Shown here: piece after piece, positions 25,031 through 33,447 of the stretch | How the letters are laid out: each line of letters opens with the position of its first letter | Numbering within the stretch: position 1 is the stretch's first letter | Source: an uncultured Lachnospiraceae bacterium | Lineage (GTDB): Bacteria > Bacillota > Clostridia > Lachnospirales > Lachnospiraceae | Assembly: GCA_934293375.1 (NCBI GenBank) | Contig: CAKQYS010000006.1 | Span: 62,001 to 126,000 of the forward strand | DNA length: 64,000 nt | Reading direction: 5' to 3' | Notes under the pieces: model-generated | What the model was told of the DNA's origin: nothing | The model's database searches: none | The model's input: only the letters and a program-made list of their open reading frames with translations | Program-made: the position numbers and the translations under genes

Positions 25031-27100
25031 ATGCGAAGAAAAACTCTTACTGTTTCGCTTTTTTGTGGCATGATGGCACTGCATATGGCAGGCACTGCTT
25101 TTGCACCTGTCATGGCAGCCAATCCGGCCAGCAAGGATGAAACGGTGTATGTCAGTCAGGATGCAGATGGCAATGTCACTGAGGTGAAAGTAACAGATGT
25201 GTTATCGGGAATCAGTTCCGGTACAGTGAAGGATAAATCTAATCTGAATGAAATTGAGAATACAAAAGGAACCGAAACCTATACGCAGGATGCAGATGGC
25301 AATGTGGTATGGCAGTCTTCCGGGAAGAATATTACCTATCAGGGCACAACAGATCAAAAGCTTCCTGTTCAAGTTGCAATCTCCTATAAGCTGGACGGCA
25401 AAACCGTGACTGCAGATGCACTCGCTGGTGCTTCCGGCAAATTAGAGATCACGATACGCTACGAAAACAACAGCACCTATCATGACACGATCGAGGCAAA
25501 GGACACGCTCATGACAACACCATTTTTTATGTTGTCTGCTTTGATCCTTGACAACGAAAAGTGCTCCAATGTTGAGGTTGACCACGGCAAGATTGTCACA
25601 CAGGGCGATTCGACGATCGCGATCGGCTATGGTATGCCGGGGCTGACAAAGACACTCAAACTGTCAGGCGAATCCAAGACTAAACTTGAAGATAAATTAA
25701 ATGACCGTGTTACAATCACTGCCGATGTGACAGATCTGGAACTGGGTACACTCTATACGGTTGCTTCTGCAGATCTCTTTTCTGAGATGGATCTGGATGA
25801 TAGCTCTGATGATCTGGATGAGCTGGAAGATGGACTTGATAAGATGACAGACGCAGCTGATAAGCTTGTAGACGGCTCTTCTCAACTGGCGAATGGTATT
25901 GGATCATTTGAAAAGGCATATGATACCTATGCAGACGGCGTTGCATCTTTATATAAAGGCAGTACAGCACTTGCCAAAGGTACAAGCCAGCTCTCTAACG
26001 GCGTTAAGGCATATACCTCCGGAGTCACAACCTTAAAGAAAGGAACAGACAAATATATCACAGGCACCAATTCACTGGCTGATAGTCTGACTATGTATAT
26101 CAATGGAGAAAAGCAGGCAGCCGCAGGTGTATCTGCATTGAACGCACAGACAAAGGAGCTTCCTGCGAAGTTTAACGCATTTACAACTGCACTCGGTCAA
26201 TATATCGATGGTACCAATGCAATGCTCGCCGGTGCTTCTTCTAATACACTTGCCTCTGCCTCTGAAAAAGTGGCTGCAGATGCATCTTCGGCAAATGCAA
26301 TGTTGGGAGAACTGGATAGCGGCTACAACGATGCCTGCTCAGAGTTATCCGCTCTGGCATCCGCTGTACAGGCTTCCGATATGTCTGATGCAGACAAAGC
26401 AGCTTTTCAGGCTGTTCTTGCCAAGCTGGACACCTTAACCAATGATACAACGGATGACACAAAAGCTTCGATCAAGAATGCAAAGAATCTGTCAGCCGGT
26501 ATAGAATCCCAGACCGCTACACTGAACGGAGTAATCGCTGCTTCCAATGCCACTGCACAATCTCTGTCAGAGACAGGTACAACTCTAAAACAGATCGGAA
26601 CTGCATTTGGTACAGGCATTCAGGGGATTGCAGACGGAATCGGTGCTGTCGACAGCGGACTTGCCACATTGTCTCAATACAACGATGCTTTAACGAGTGG
26701 TGCCAGCGCACTAAAGACCGCAGGGGCTTCTCTTACGACCGGACTAAATACTTTAAATAAAAACGGAAAGCTCATGAACACTTCTACCAATCAGCTTCTT
26801 AAGGGAGCCAAGGCTCTCGCAGCCGGTGCCAGGAAGCTTGATCGTGCATCAGGCCAGATCAAGAGCGGAATCAGTGCACTTTCATCCGGTGCTTCAGCTC
26901 TGACAAAAGGGCTTTCAACATTTAAGAAGGATGGCATCGACAAAATGAAATCCTCTTATGATGACAAGCTGAAAACATCATTGGATCGTCTTCGTTCCAT
27001 GACCGGTGACAAGGCTAAATACGATAGCTTCTCCGGTGTCAGCAGTGACATGGAAGGCAGCGTTAAATTTATTTTCCAGACGGAAGAAATTAAGAAATAA
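25031..27100 (+). CDS. Secreted heptad-repeat (LxxG, YhgE/Pip-like) protein
   Basis: A 689-residue exported protein. A signal peptide is visible at residues 1-30 (basic start, hydrophobic core, AAN-like end). From about residue 240 it is rich in LxxG-type heptads such as KLVDGSSQLANGIGSF and KGTSQLSNGVKAY, the pattern of YhgE/Pip phage-infection-protein and RND-associated proteins. It predicts long coiled or beta-rich rods. The usual C-terminal membrane helices of YhgE are missing; it ends with EGSVKFIFQTEEIKK. AGGAGG lies about 10 bases before the ATG at 25031. It is divergent from the FtsX-type ABC pair and shares an operator with it, so a joint role at the envelope is likely. Confidence 0.78.
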   Translation: MRRKTLTVSLFCGMMALHMAGTAFAPVMAANPASKDETVYVSQDADGNVTEVKVTDVLSGISSGTVKDKSNLNEIENTKGTETYTQDADGNVVWQSSGKNITYQGTTDQKLPVQVAISYKLDGKTVTADALAGASGKLEITIRYENNSTYHDTIEAKDTLMTTPFFMLSALILDNEKCSNVEVDHGKIVTQGDSTIAIGYGMPGLTKTLKLSGESKTKLEDKLNDRVTITADVTDLELGTLYTVASADLFSEMDLDDSSDDLDELEDGLDKMTDAADKLVDGSSQLANGIGSFEKAYDTYADGVASLYKGSTALAKGTSQLSNGVKAYTSGVTTLKKGTDKYITGTNSLADSLTMYINGEKQAAAGVSALNAQTKELPAKFNAFTTALGQYIDGTNAMLAGASSNTLASASEKVAADASSANAMLGELDSGYNDACSELSALASAVQASDMSDADKAAFQAVLAKLDTLTNDTTDDTKASIKNAKNLSAGIESQTATLNGVIAASNATAQSLSETGTTLKQIGTAFGTGIQGIADGIGAVDSGLATLSQYNDALTSGASALKTAGASLTTGLNTLNKNGKLMNTSTNQLLKGAKALAAGARKLDRASGQIKSGISALSSGASALTKGLSTFKKDGIDKMKSSYDDKLKTSLDRLRSMTGDKAKYDSFSGVSSDMEGSVKFIFQTEEIKK

Positions 27101-27108
27101 AATGGATT

Positions 27109-27149
27109 GACAAAAATAGCCGGGAAGCAAGCACTCTTCCCGGCTATTT
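27109..27149. terminator. Bidirectional intrinsic terminator
   Basis: AAATAGCCGGGAAG and CTTCCCGGCTATTT form a perfect 14-base stem. It ends the heptad-repeat gene on the plus strand and has a TTTTTGTC tail on the minus strand, so it can also stop transcription coming from cobQ or from the promoter at 27199. Confidence 0.85.
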
Positions 27150-27175
27150 CCTTGAGTTGTATGTTAGTGTTTGAA

Positions 27176-27191
27176 GTTAGTTATTACTAAC
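27176..27191. promoter_or_regulatory. Palindromic operator, copy 3
   Basis: GTTAGTTATTACTAAC, a perfect GTTAG-N6-CTAAC repeat. It lies at the predicted start of a minus-strand promoter inside the cobQ tail region, with no gene directly downstream. Confidence 0.5.
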
Positions 27192-27198
27192 TGAAATT

Positions 27199-27227
27199 AG
27201 AATATCATAATTGCATTCTCCTGTCAA
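27199..27227 (-). promoter_or_regulatory. Orphan minus-strand promoter
   Basis: TTGACA, 17-base spacer, TATTCT on the minus strand, just past the cobQ stop codon. Transcription from here would meet the terminator at 27109-27149 after about 85 bases. Confidence 0.4.
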
Positions 27228-27230
27228 CAG

Positions 27231-28730
27231 TTATTTTTCTTTTTTCAACTGTAGGATACGATATACTTGTTCCATATCCAGACTATCACGCAGTCCTTGT
27301 GCAAGCCGGTCATATTGCAATTCTTTATAACGCTGACGATCCACTGACGCTGTCTGGCAGCTCACATGTTTTTTATTACAGATCATCTGTACAATCTTCT
27401 CTGCAATATGTGGTGCATCAAAAATCCCATGTATATAACTTCCATAGACATTTTGCACATGAAAAACAGCATCCGGAATATCTTTTCCTTCCGCCTGTCG
27501 TGCACACCCACACAATGAACTCTCTCCCATATGAATCTCATAACCGTAAAACTCCATATCCGAAAGACAGCTCAGATCGCCACCCAGTCTTTCAATCCGC
27601 CCTCTTGTCTGTCTGGTCGTCTTGTCCCTGGCAAAGATTGTCTCAATCGGCAGCAGTCCCATACCGGATATCTCTCCTCCGCTTTCCATCTGATATGGAT
27701 CCCTGATCACCTCTCCCAGCATCTGATAACCACCGCATATTCCAACTACCGGCATACCACCTGCTGCATATTTCTTAATCGCAGCCTCTAGACCATTCTG
27801 CCGCATCCACAACAGATCCTGTATCGTACTTTTCGTTCCGGGTATGATAACCATATCTGCAGCTTCCAATTCATCCGGATGTGAAACATAGCTGACCTGT
27901 ACACCTGCATATTGACGGAAAACATCAAAATCCGTAAAATTCGATATTCTGGGAAGCCGGATCACTGCAAGCTTCACCATGGCCTCCCCGTCCTCTGCGG
28001 ATGATTTAAACTTCTCTGACAGACTATCTTCATCCTCCAGATCCACATGCATATATGGTACAACGCCAAGTACCGGAATTCCACTCTTCTCCTCCAGAAT
28101 GTGGACACCGTCCTGAAACAATGCCGCATCGCCCCGGAATTTATTGACGATCAATCCCTTGACCAGTTCCCGTTCTTTTGGTTCTAACAGATCACAAGTA
28201 CCGATCAGCTGTGCAAACACACCACCTCTGTCAATATCTCCCGCCAATACAACCGGAACCGATAGCATCTTTGCCAGCCCCATATTGACAAAATCATCCT
28301 GCTTCAGATTCAGCTCTACCGGACTGCCTGCCCCCTCAATCACGATCACATCATAATTCTCTTCCAGCTTGCGATAAGCATCCAGCACATCTGCAAGCAG
28401 ATGTTTTTTGTATGCATAATATGCTGTCGCCCGCATATTGGCAATCGGTTTTCCATGTACGATCACTTGGGATCCCACATCTGTTGTCGGTTTTAACAGG
28501 ATTGGATTCATACACACATCAGGCTTCACCCCTGCGGCCTCCGCCTGCATCACCTGAGCACGTCCCATCTCAAGACCATCCTCAGTAATATAGGAATTGA
28601 GTGCCATATTCTGTGATTTGAATGGTGCCACCCGGTAGCCATCCTGCTTCATGATCCGGCACAAGCCTGCCACGAGAAAGCTCTTACCCACATTTGACAT
28701 CGTTCCCTGTATCATGATTGCCTTTGCCAT
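27231..28730 (-). CDS. cobQ: Cobyric acid synthase
   Basis: A 499-residue glutamine-dependent amidotransferase that amidates side chains b, d, e and g of adenosylcobyrinic a,c-diamide. The N-terminal P-loop-like GTMSNVGKS is at 8-16. The C-terminal type-1 amidotransferase domain shows the nucleophile in GICGGYQMLG and the catalytic histidine in GSYIHGIFD. The ATG at 28730 has AAAGGAG 8 bases upstream; the longer frame would begin inside the mobile element. It is the last gene of the cobalamin operon, separated from cobD by the element. Confidence 0.95.
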   Translation of the reverse strand: MAKAIMIQGTMSNVGKSFLVAGLCRIMKQDGYRVAPFKSQNMALNSYITEDGLEMGRAQVMQAEAAGVKPDVCMNPILLKPTTDVGSQVIVHGKPIANMRATAYYAYKKHLLADVLDAYRKLEENYDVIVIEGAGSPVELNLKQDDFVNMGLAKMLSVPVVLAGDIDRGGVFAQLIGTCDLLEPKERELVKGLIVNKFRGDAALFQDGVHILEEKSGIPVLGVVPYMHVDLEDEDSLSEKFKSSAEDGEAMVKLAVIRLPRISNFTDFDVFRQYAGVQVSYVSHPDELEAADMVIIPGTKSTIQDLLWMRQNGLEAAIKKYAAGGMPVVGICGGYQMLGEVIRDPYQMESGGEISGMGLLPIETIFARDKTTRQTRGRIERLGGDLSCLSDMEFYGYEIHMGESSLCGCARQAEGKDIPDAVFHVQNVYGSYIHGIFDAPHIAEKIVQMICNKKHVSCQTASVDRQRYKELQYDRLAQGLRDSLDMEQVYRILQLKKEK

Positions 28731-28759
28731 CCCGTTACTCCTTTCTCTCCTGCCTATCC

Positions 28760-29045
28760 TAGGCGTTTGCGAAACTCTCAATTACGATTGTGAATATATG
28801 CATATTGCATGATGTATAAGCAGGTACTTGAAGAACGCCGGTACTTGCAATGAGCACTTAGCGAAGTATTTTTGAGCTTAGTGCGAATGTACACCTGTGC
28901 ACTTGGCAAGGTATTCTCGAGCCTAGTGCACATGGTGTTACATTGCTTAGTACCGCTGCGTGATGAAGTAGCGAGAGCGTGCCTGCGATACATTGTGCAA
29001 TATGCACATAACATCAACATCTTCAAGGAGTTTCGCAATTGCCTA
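28760..29045. mobile_element. MITE-like element, copy 2 (286 bp) inside the cobalamin operon
   Basis: Ends are 18-base inverted repeats: TAGGCGTTTGCGAAACTC on the left and the complement of TAGGCAATTGCGAAACTC on the right. The 10-base string CTGCCTATCC lies exactly next to both ends (28750-28759 and 29046-29055), a target duplication. The outer parts match copy 1; the middle carries about 70 extra bases that form further hairpins (GTGCACTtGGC against GCCtAGTGCAC). The right end supplies the TAG stop codon of cobD. It is non-coding, with no transposase. Confidence 0.87.
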
Positions 29046-30092
29046 CTGCCTATCCGAATTCAGAATCTGCCTTAATGCAGTGATCAGCCTTTCATTATCC
29101 TCATGTATGCGCACTGCCGTTCTATAATAGTATTTTCCCAAACCCCTGTAATTCTCACAGCTTCTGACTGCAATCTGATGCTGTGCCAATGCCTCTGTCA
29201 ATGGAGTCTCTGTATAAAAAAGAATATAATTTGCCTCTGAATCATAAACTCTTACCGGTAATTTCCTGAGATTTGACAACATATAGCTTCGTTCTGCCCG
29301 AAGCCATTCACCTGTCTGTTGTGCATATAACGAATCCTGTAATGCTTCGATCCCTGCAAGCTGCGCCGGCACCGATACATTCCAGCACGGTCCGTACTCC
29401 ATCACTTGTCTTATCAACTGTGTATCCGATGAGATCATATAACCGAGTCTGAGTCCCGCCATCGCATAGAATTTTGTAAATGCCCTAAGCACCACAACAT
29501 TTGCATATGTTTCTGCAGCTTGTTTCACATACTGCTTCAATGCATCATTTTGTACAAAATCCAGAAAACACGCATCGATCAGCAGGAATACATTGCACAA
29601 TGCACAGCGGCGAACCACTGCCTCCAGCAGGCAAATATCCGGTACTGCTCCTGTTGGATTGTTGGGTATACATAGAATCATCATGTCCATTTTCTCTGTA
29701 ATGTGATCCAATACCTGTTCTGTGAGAATAAATGGCTGTGGCATGTCATAATAATGTACCTGTCCACCCTGTTCCCTTACAGCCTTTTCGTACTCTACAA
29801 ATGTAGGAACAGGAATCAGAACCTGTTTCGGTCTATTCACTGCTAACAATTTATACAGCAGCTCTATCGCTCCGTTTCCACATACAATCCGTTCTGCAGA
29901 TACCCGATGCTTTTGTGCAAGTACTTCCCGCAAATGGACACAAAACGGATCCGGATATGTGCAGAAAGCATCCGTCTGTTCGCATAGGATCTGTCTGACG
30001 CCCGCCGGCAGTCCCAACGGATTGATATTCACTGAGAAATCATATCTAATTTTATCCGGATCATGACCTCCGCCATGGGCATAGCGTTCCAT
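29043..30092 (-). CDS. cobD: L-threonine-O-3-phosphate decarboxylase (CobD), last codons replaced by mobile element
   Basis: A 349-residue PLP-dependent class-I aminotransferase-fold enzyme that makes (R)-1-amino-2-propanol phosphate for the cobalamin side arm. It shows the CobD start HGGGHDPDKIRYDFSVNINP, PNNPTGAVP, and the PLP lysine in RAFTKFYAMAGLRLGY. The ATG at 30092 is preferred, with AAAGGA 8 bases upstream; the ATG at 30146 directly follows the cbiB stop but has no site. The stop codon TAG lies in the inverted end of the mobile element. Without it the frame would read four more codons (ERKE) before a TAA. Confidence 0.93.
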   Translation of the reverse strand: MERYAHGGGHDPDKIRYDFSVNINPLGLPAGVRQILCEQTDAFCTYPDPFCVHLREVLAQKHRVSAERIVCGNGAIELLYKLLAVNRPKQVLIPVPTFVEYEKAVREQGGQVHYYDMPQPFILTEQVLDHITEKMDMMILCIPNNPTGAVPDICLLEAVVRRCALCNVFLLIDACFLDFVQNDALKQYVKQAAETYANVVVLRAFTKFYAMAGLRLGYMISSDTQLIRQVMEYGPCWNVSVPAQLAGIEALQDSLYAQQTGEWLRAERSYMLSNLRKLPVRVYDSEANYILFYTETPLTEALAQHQIAVRSCENYRGLGKYYYRTAVRIHEDNERLITALRQILNSDRQ

Positions 30093-30146
30093 CCACTGAT
30101 TCCTTTCCTCTAATCTATGTGGCAAACTTTGACAGACAATTAGCAT

Positions 30147-31127
30147 TTAATCAGCAATCCACATATAAAATACCGCTCGTATTGCCACTGTGATCAGAAA
30201 CATCATCACTACTGTTACATACATCAATCTGTTTGCTTTTTTTATATCCTGCAGTTCTATAGACCGTATAGGATCTCCTATTGTATCCTTTCTGTGAAGC
30301 TTGCCGAAATAGTACGCATCTCCTGCCAGCTCCACCTGTAATGCACCTGCACATACCGCCTCTGTCTGCGCTGAATTCGGACTTTTGTGCTTTCTTCTAT
30401 CACGCTTCCATATCCGGTATGCACCTTTCATATCCATCCCACAGATACCGGATGCGATGATCATAAGCAAAGCTGTCAGTCTGGACGGAATATAGTTCAA
30501 AATATCATCCAGCTTCGCTGCAAATGTTCCATAATATTGATACCTGTCATTCTGATAGCCGATCATGGAATCCATCGTATTGGCTGCCTTATAAAAGAAA
30601 CCTGCCACCGCACCGCCAAATGCCATATAAAACAAGGGTGCCGTCACACCATCTGATGTATTTTCAGCCACAGTCTCTACCGTTGCTTTCACGACACCGT
30701 CCTGATCAAGCCTTTCGGTGTCCCGTCCCACGATCATGGATAACGCATATCTGGCATCCGCAAGAGATGGCAGTGCATGGTATACCTTCATACTTTCATC
30801 CCGCAGACTTCTGGCAGCCAGCAGGTAATAACAAAATATCCCCTCCAGCACCACACCAGCCGGACTGCAATACCGGTATGCCAACCATAGCAAACCGGCG
30901 GGAATGCCTGTCGATGCCACCAGCACGATGACTGCCAGCACGATCCCTCTTTGGCGGGCCAGTCTGCGATTGCCTGCTTCCGGCTCAGGCAGCAGCTTTT
31001 TGTCAAGCCATGCGATCAGATTTCCAATCAATCGTATCGGATGCGGCATGCTATGCGGGTCTCCTGCCAGACAATCCAGACCAAATCCTATGATAATTGG
31101 TGCTACCACCTTAAAGAGGTCTGACAT
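30147..31127 (-). CDS. cbiB: Adenosylcobinamide-phosphate synthase
   Basis: A 326-residue membrane protein that joins aminopropanol phosphate to adenosylcobyric acid. It begins with the family motif FGLDCLAGDPHSMPHPIRLIG and carries ETVAENTSDGVTAPLFY in the middle, with about five membrane segments. It overlaps cobC by 17 bases. Its product site is matched by CobD, the next gene, which supplies the aminopropanol phosphate. Confidence 0.95.
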   Translation of the reverse strand: MSDLFKVVAPIIIGFGLDCLAGDPHSMPHPIRLIGNLIAWLDKKLLPEPEAGNRRLARQRGIVLAVIVLVASTGIPAGLLWLAYRYCSPAGVVLEGIFCYYLLAARSLRDESMKVYHALPSLADARYALSMIVGRDTERLDQDGVVKATVETVAENTSDGVTAPLFYMAFGGAVAGFFYKAANTMDSMIGYQNDRYQYYGTFAAKLDDILNYIPSRLTALLMIIASGICGMDMKGAYRIWKRDRRKHKSPNSAQTEAVCAGALQVELAGDAYYFGKLHRKDTIGDPIRSIELQDIKKANRLMYVTVVMMFLITVAIRAVFYMWIAD

Positions 31128-31707
31128 TCATCAACCATCCTCCCTCATAATCTACAACATAGCCCCCCGCATTTTCTACCTGATAATCATAATAGTCCTT
31201 TTTGGGCACCGCATAATACTCCATGATCGCCATGATCGTACCTCCGTGCACCACCATCGCAACCGTCAAAGATTCCTGCTCGCTTTCCGAATAATCCTTC
31301 TGCACATTGCAAATCGTCCGACCATATGCACGCAGACTACGCTTCTTAAATGCCGCTACATCTTCTCCATCCGGAAATGGCAATGTACCTTTGCTGTCGA
31401 TCCATTCCTGATAATACGGATCCCCCTTAAGATCCCGGTAATGCTTACCCTCAAATGTGCCAAAATCACACTCACGAAATCCATTCACCCGGATCAGTTT
31501 CTGTCCCGGCCATACCAATTCTGCCGTCTGTATACATCGCTTCATCGGGCTGACATAGATTCTATCTACATCCGGATATCTGCCATCTGTCGCAAAACGC
31601 AGTACATTCTTTCTTCCCTTTGGTGAAAGAATTTCATCTGTCTTCCCTATATATCTTTGCTGCTCATTTCCGCAGGTCATTCCATGCCGCATCAATATCA
31701 AACGCAT
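31111..31707 (-). CDS. cobC: Histidine-phosphatase-family alpha-ribazole phosphatase
   Basis: A 198-residue histidine phosphatase with the RHG motif in LILMRHGMTCGN near the N-terminus and a second catalytic histidine in MVVHGGTIMAIM. In cobalamin operons this family is CobC, which removes phosphate from alpha-ribazole 5'-phosphate or from cobalamin phosphate. The ATG at 31707 has AAGGAGG about 8 bases upstream. The phosphatase family is certain; the substrate is taken from context. Confidence 0.9.
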   Translation of the reverse strand: MRLILMRHGMTCGNEQQRYIGKTDEILSPKGRKNVLRFATDGRYPDVDRIYVSPMKRCIQTAELVWPGQKLIRVNGFRECDFGTFEGKHYRDLKGDPYYQEWIDSKGTLPFPDGEDVAAFKKRSLRAYGRTICNVQKDYSESEQESLTVAMVVHGGTIMAIMEYYAVPKKDYYDYQVENAGGYVVDYEGGWLMNVRPL

Positions 31708-31721
31708 TGTATATATCCTCC

Positions 31722-32126
31722 TTATCCCTTGATTATATTGGCAATACCACACACCATCCATATAACACATTCCGACCGTTGTGCCAGCAGGCATCCGGCA
31801 CGCCCGACTGCTTCACGATACTGCCGTTCTTCCCGCTCCATCGGAATGATACCACTTCCTACCTGATCCATTGCCACGATCATATCAGGATGGGCATCTG
31901 CCATCTTCCGGATATACGAGTCTACATCCATTCCCTGTGACAGCATATAACGGATCAGCCTATGCAAATGCGTAACACAGGATACCGGGATCTTGGGATC
32001 CGCAAGCCGGTCTGCAATACCGGACATATCCTGCTTTTGTGTCAGTGACAGCACATCCAGTTTCGGATAATGTTTTTTTATATATGCCGTCTTTCCCTGA
32101 CTGGCTCCACCCGTGATCAATATCAT
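31722..32126 (-). CDS. CobU-like P-loop protein, short second copy
   Basis: A 134-residue protein with an N-terminal P-loop GGASQGKT (6-13) and a C-terminal half recalling CobU (MDQVGSGIIPMEREERQYREAVGR). It is shorter than the true CobU encoded two genes upstream and lacks a clear counterpart of RHRRMR, the motif that contains the guanylylated histidine in CobU. It may be a kinase-only paralogue, a regulator or a decaying copy. Its start overlaps the cobS stop as ATGA, showing tight coupling. Confidence 0.7.
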   Translation of the reverse strand: MILITGGASQGKTAYIKKHYPKLDVLSLTQKQDMSGIADRLADPKIPVSCVTHLHRLIRYMLSQGMDVDSYIRKMADAHPDMIVAMDQVGSGIIPMEREERQYREAVGRAGCLLAQRSECVIWMVCGIANIIKG

Positions 32127-32902
32127 CCCTGCATCCCCCTTATCACACACCAGGCCGTCACTACAACCAGCATCCACAGTTCAACGATCTCCACAAAATA
32201 TCCCTCAAGATCTCCGGTAATACCACCAAATCTCCGATAGGATGTAATACCATAATAAACATATACAACAACCGCTGCCATCACCGTACAGATTCCCATA
32301 CCGGTATTCACACCGATCATCACGCCGGCACTGGCCAGAATCCAGACCATCTCCACGCACACAGTAACCCATTTGTTTGCCGGTTCACTGAATGCCATCA
32401 GACTTCCCTCGCCTCTGGCATTTTTCATTGTCACCGCTGCCAATCCACTGAAAGCCCGTGACATCACATATCCGGCAGCCAATATCACAACTGCAGATTC
32501 TGTATCACTCTGATAAAAGCATCCTGTCTGTAACAGAATATACGCCATCATCCATATCACTGCAAATGCACCTACATTGGGATCTTTCATGACCTGAAGC
32601 TGCTTATCCCGGTCACCCAGACATGTCCTTGCGTCACATACATCCATAAATCCATCTATATGGATCCCACCTGTTATAAAAACCGGAAGCAGTGCTGCTA
32701 CAATGGCATATAACACGCGCTGAACGCCAAACTGATTGGAAATAGCAAACCATATATACAGACACAATCCCAGAACAACTCCTATTACAGGAAAAAAACA
32801 TAATGCATATTTTCTATTTTCCGCTTTCCAGTCTGTCTTAGCTGCCGGTAATCTGGAATACATGGCAATCGCAGCCCAGAACGAATTCCATATGATCTTC
32901 AT
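32123..32902 (-). CDS. cobS: Adenosylcobinamide-GDP ribazoletransferase (cobalamin synthase)
   Basis: A 259-residue membrane enzyme that joins adenosylcobinamide-GDP with alpha-ribazole to give adenosylcobalamin. The family motifs TGGIHIDGFMDVCDA and SRAFSGLAAV are clear, with five or six membrane segments. It overlaps both cobU (by 4 bases) and the downstream CobU-like gene (by 4 bases). Confidence 0.95.
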   Translation of the reverse strand: MKIIWNSFWAAIAMYSRLPAAKTDWKAENRKYALCFFPVIGVVLGLCLYIWFAISNQFGVQRVLYAIVAALLPVFITGGIHIDGFMDVCDARTCLGDRDKQLQVMKDPNVGAFAVIWMMAYILLQTGCFYQSDTESAVVILAAGYVMSRAFSGLAAVTMKNARGEGSLMAFSEPANKWVTVCVEMVWILASAGVMIGVNTGMGICTVMAAVVVYVYYGITSYRRFGGITGDLEGYFVEIVELWMLVVVTAWCVIRGMQG

Positions 32903-33447
32903 ATCATCCCGTCTCCCCTCTGCCGATACTCTACTGATTTCCTATATACCGGAATACCGCATACTGATTCTATCACGACATCCGCTTCTTCGGCAAGTCT
33001 CGCATTGATCTCTCCCAGCACGCGGATATATGTCATCGTTTCCTCTGTATAGGTCATGCCATCCTCTCCGACCTGATTCGTAACCGCAACCAACAGCTTC
33101 GTCTTTGCAGCCAGTTTCCTGATATCCTGTATAATCTTTTCTGCTACCTGTTGCCGTATGCCATTCTCCGAAAACATCTCATTTGCACACAGATTGCCAA
33201 TGCATTCTAACAAAACCGCATCCGGCCAGTCTGAGAATACAATGCCCCCGACATCCGTATAGCATTCACATGTTTCAAACCCTTTGCCCTGCCGCATCCG
33301 ACGGTGTCTGTTGATCGCATCCTGTGCTTCCTGTCCGTACGGTTCCATCGTTGCCAGATACAGCTTAGAACCTGTCTGTTCACAAATCAAGGACTCTGCA
33401 ATCCTTGATTTACCCGATTTACTTCCACCTGTCACCAACACAAACAT
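32899..33447 (-). CDS. cobU: Adenosylcobinamide kinase/guanylyltransferase
   Basis: A 182-residue bifunctional CobU: it phosphorylates adenosylcobinamide and transfers GMP to it. P-loop GGSKSGKS at 7-14 and the guanylylated-histidine motif RHRRMR near 47-52 are both present, as is the late TNQVGEDGM-like loop. It abuts cobT directly. Confidence 0.94.
   Translation of the reverse strand: MFVLVTGGSKSGKSRIAESLICEQTGSKLYLATMEPYGQEAQDAINRHRRMRQGKGFETCECYTDVGGIVFSDWPDAVLLECIGNLCANEMFSENGIRQQVAEKIIQDIRKLAAKTKLLVAVTNQVGEDGMTYTEETMTYIRVLGEINARLAEEADVVIESVCGIPVYRKSVEYRQRGDGMI

Noticed and set aside
28778..29038. Small minus-strand frame starting MRNSLKMLMLCAYC
   Set aside because: Same reason: it is part of mobile element copy 2, and the middle and end differ from copy 1 beyond the shared repeat.
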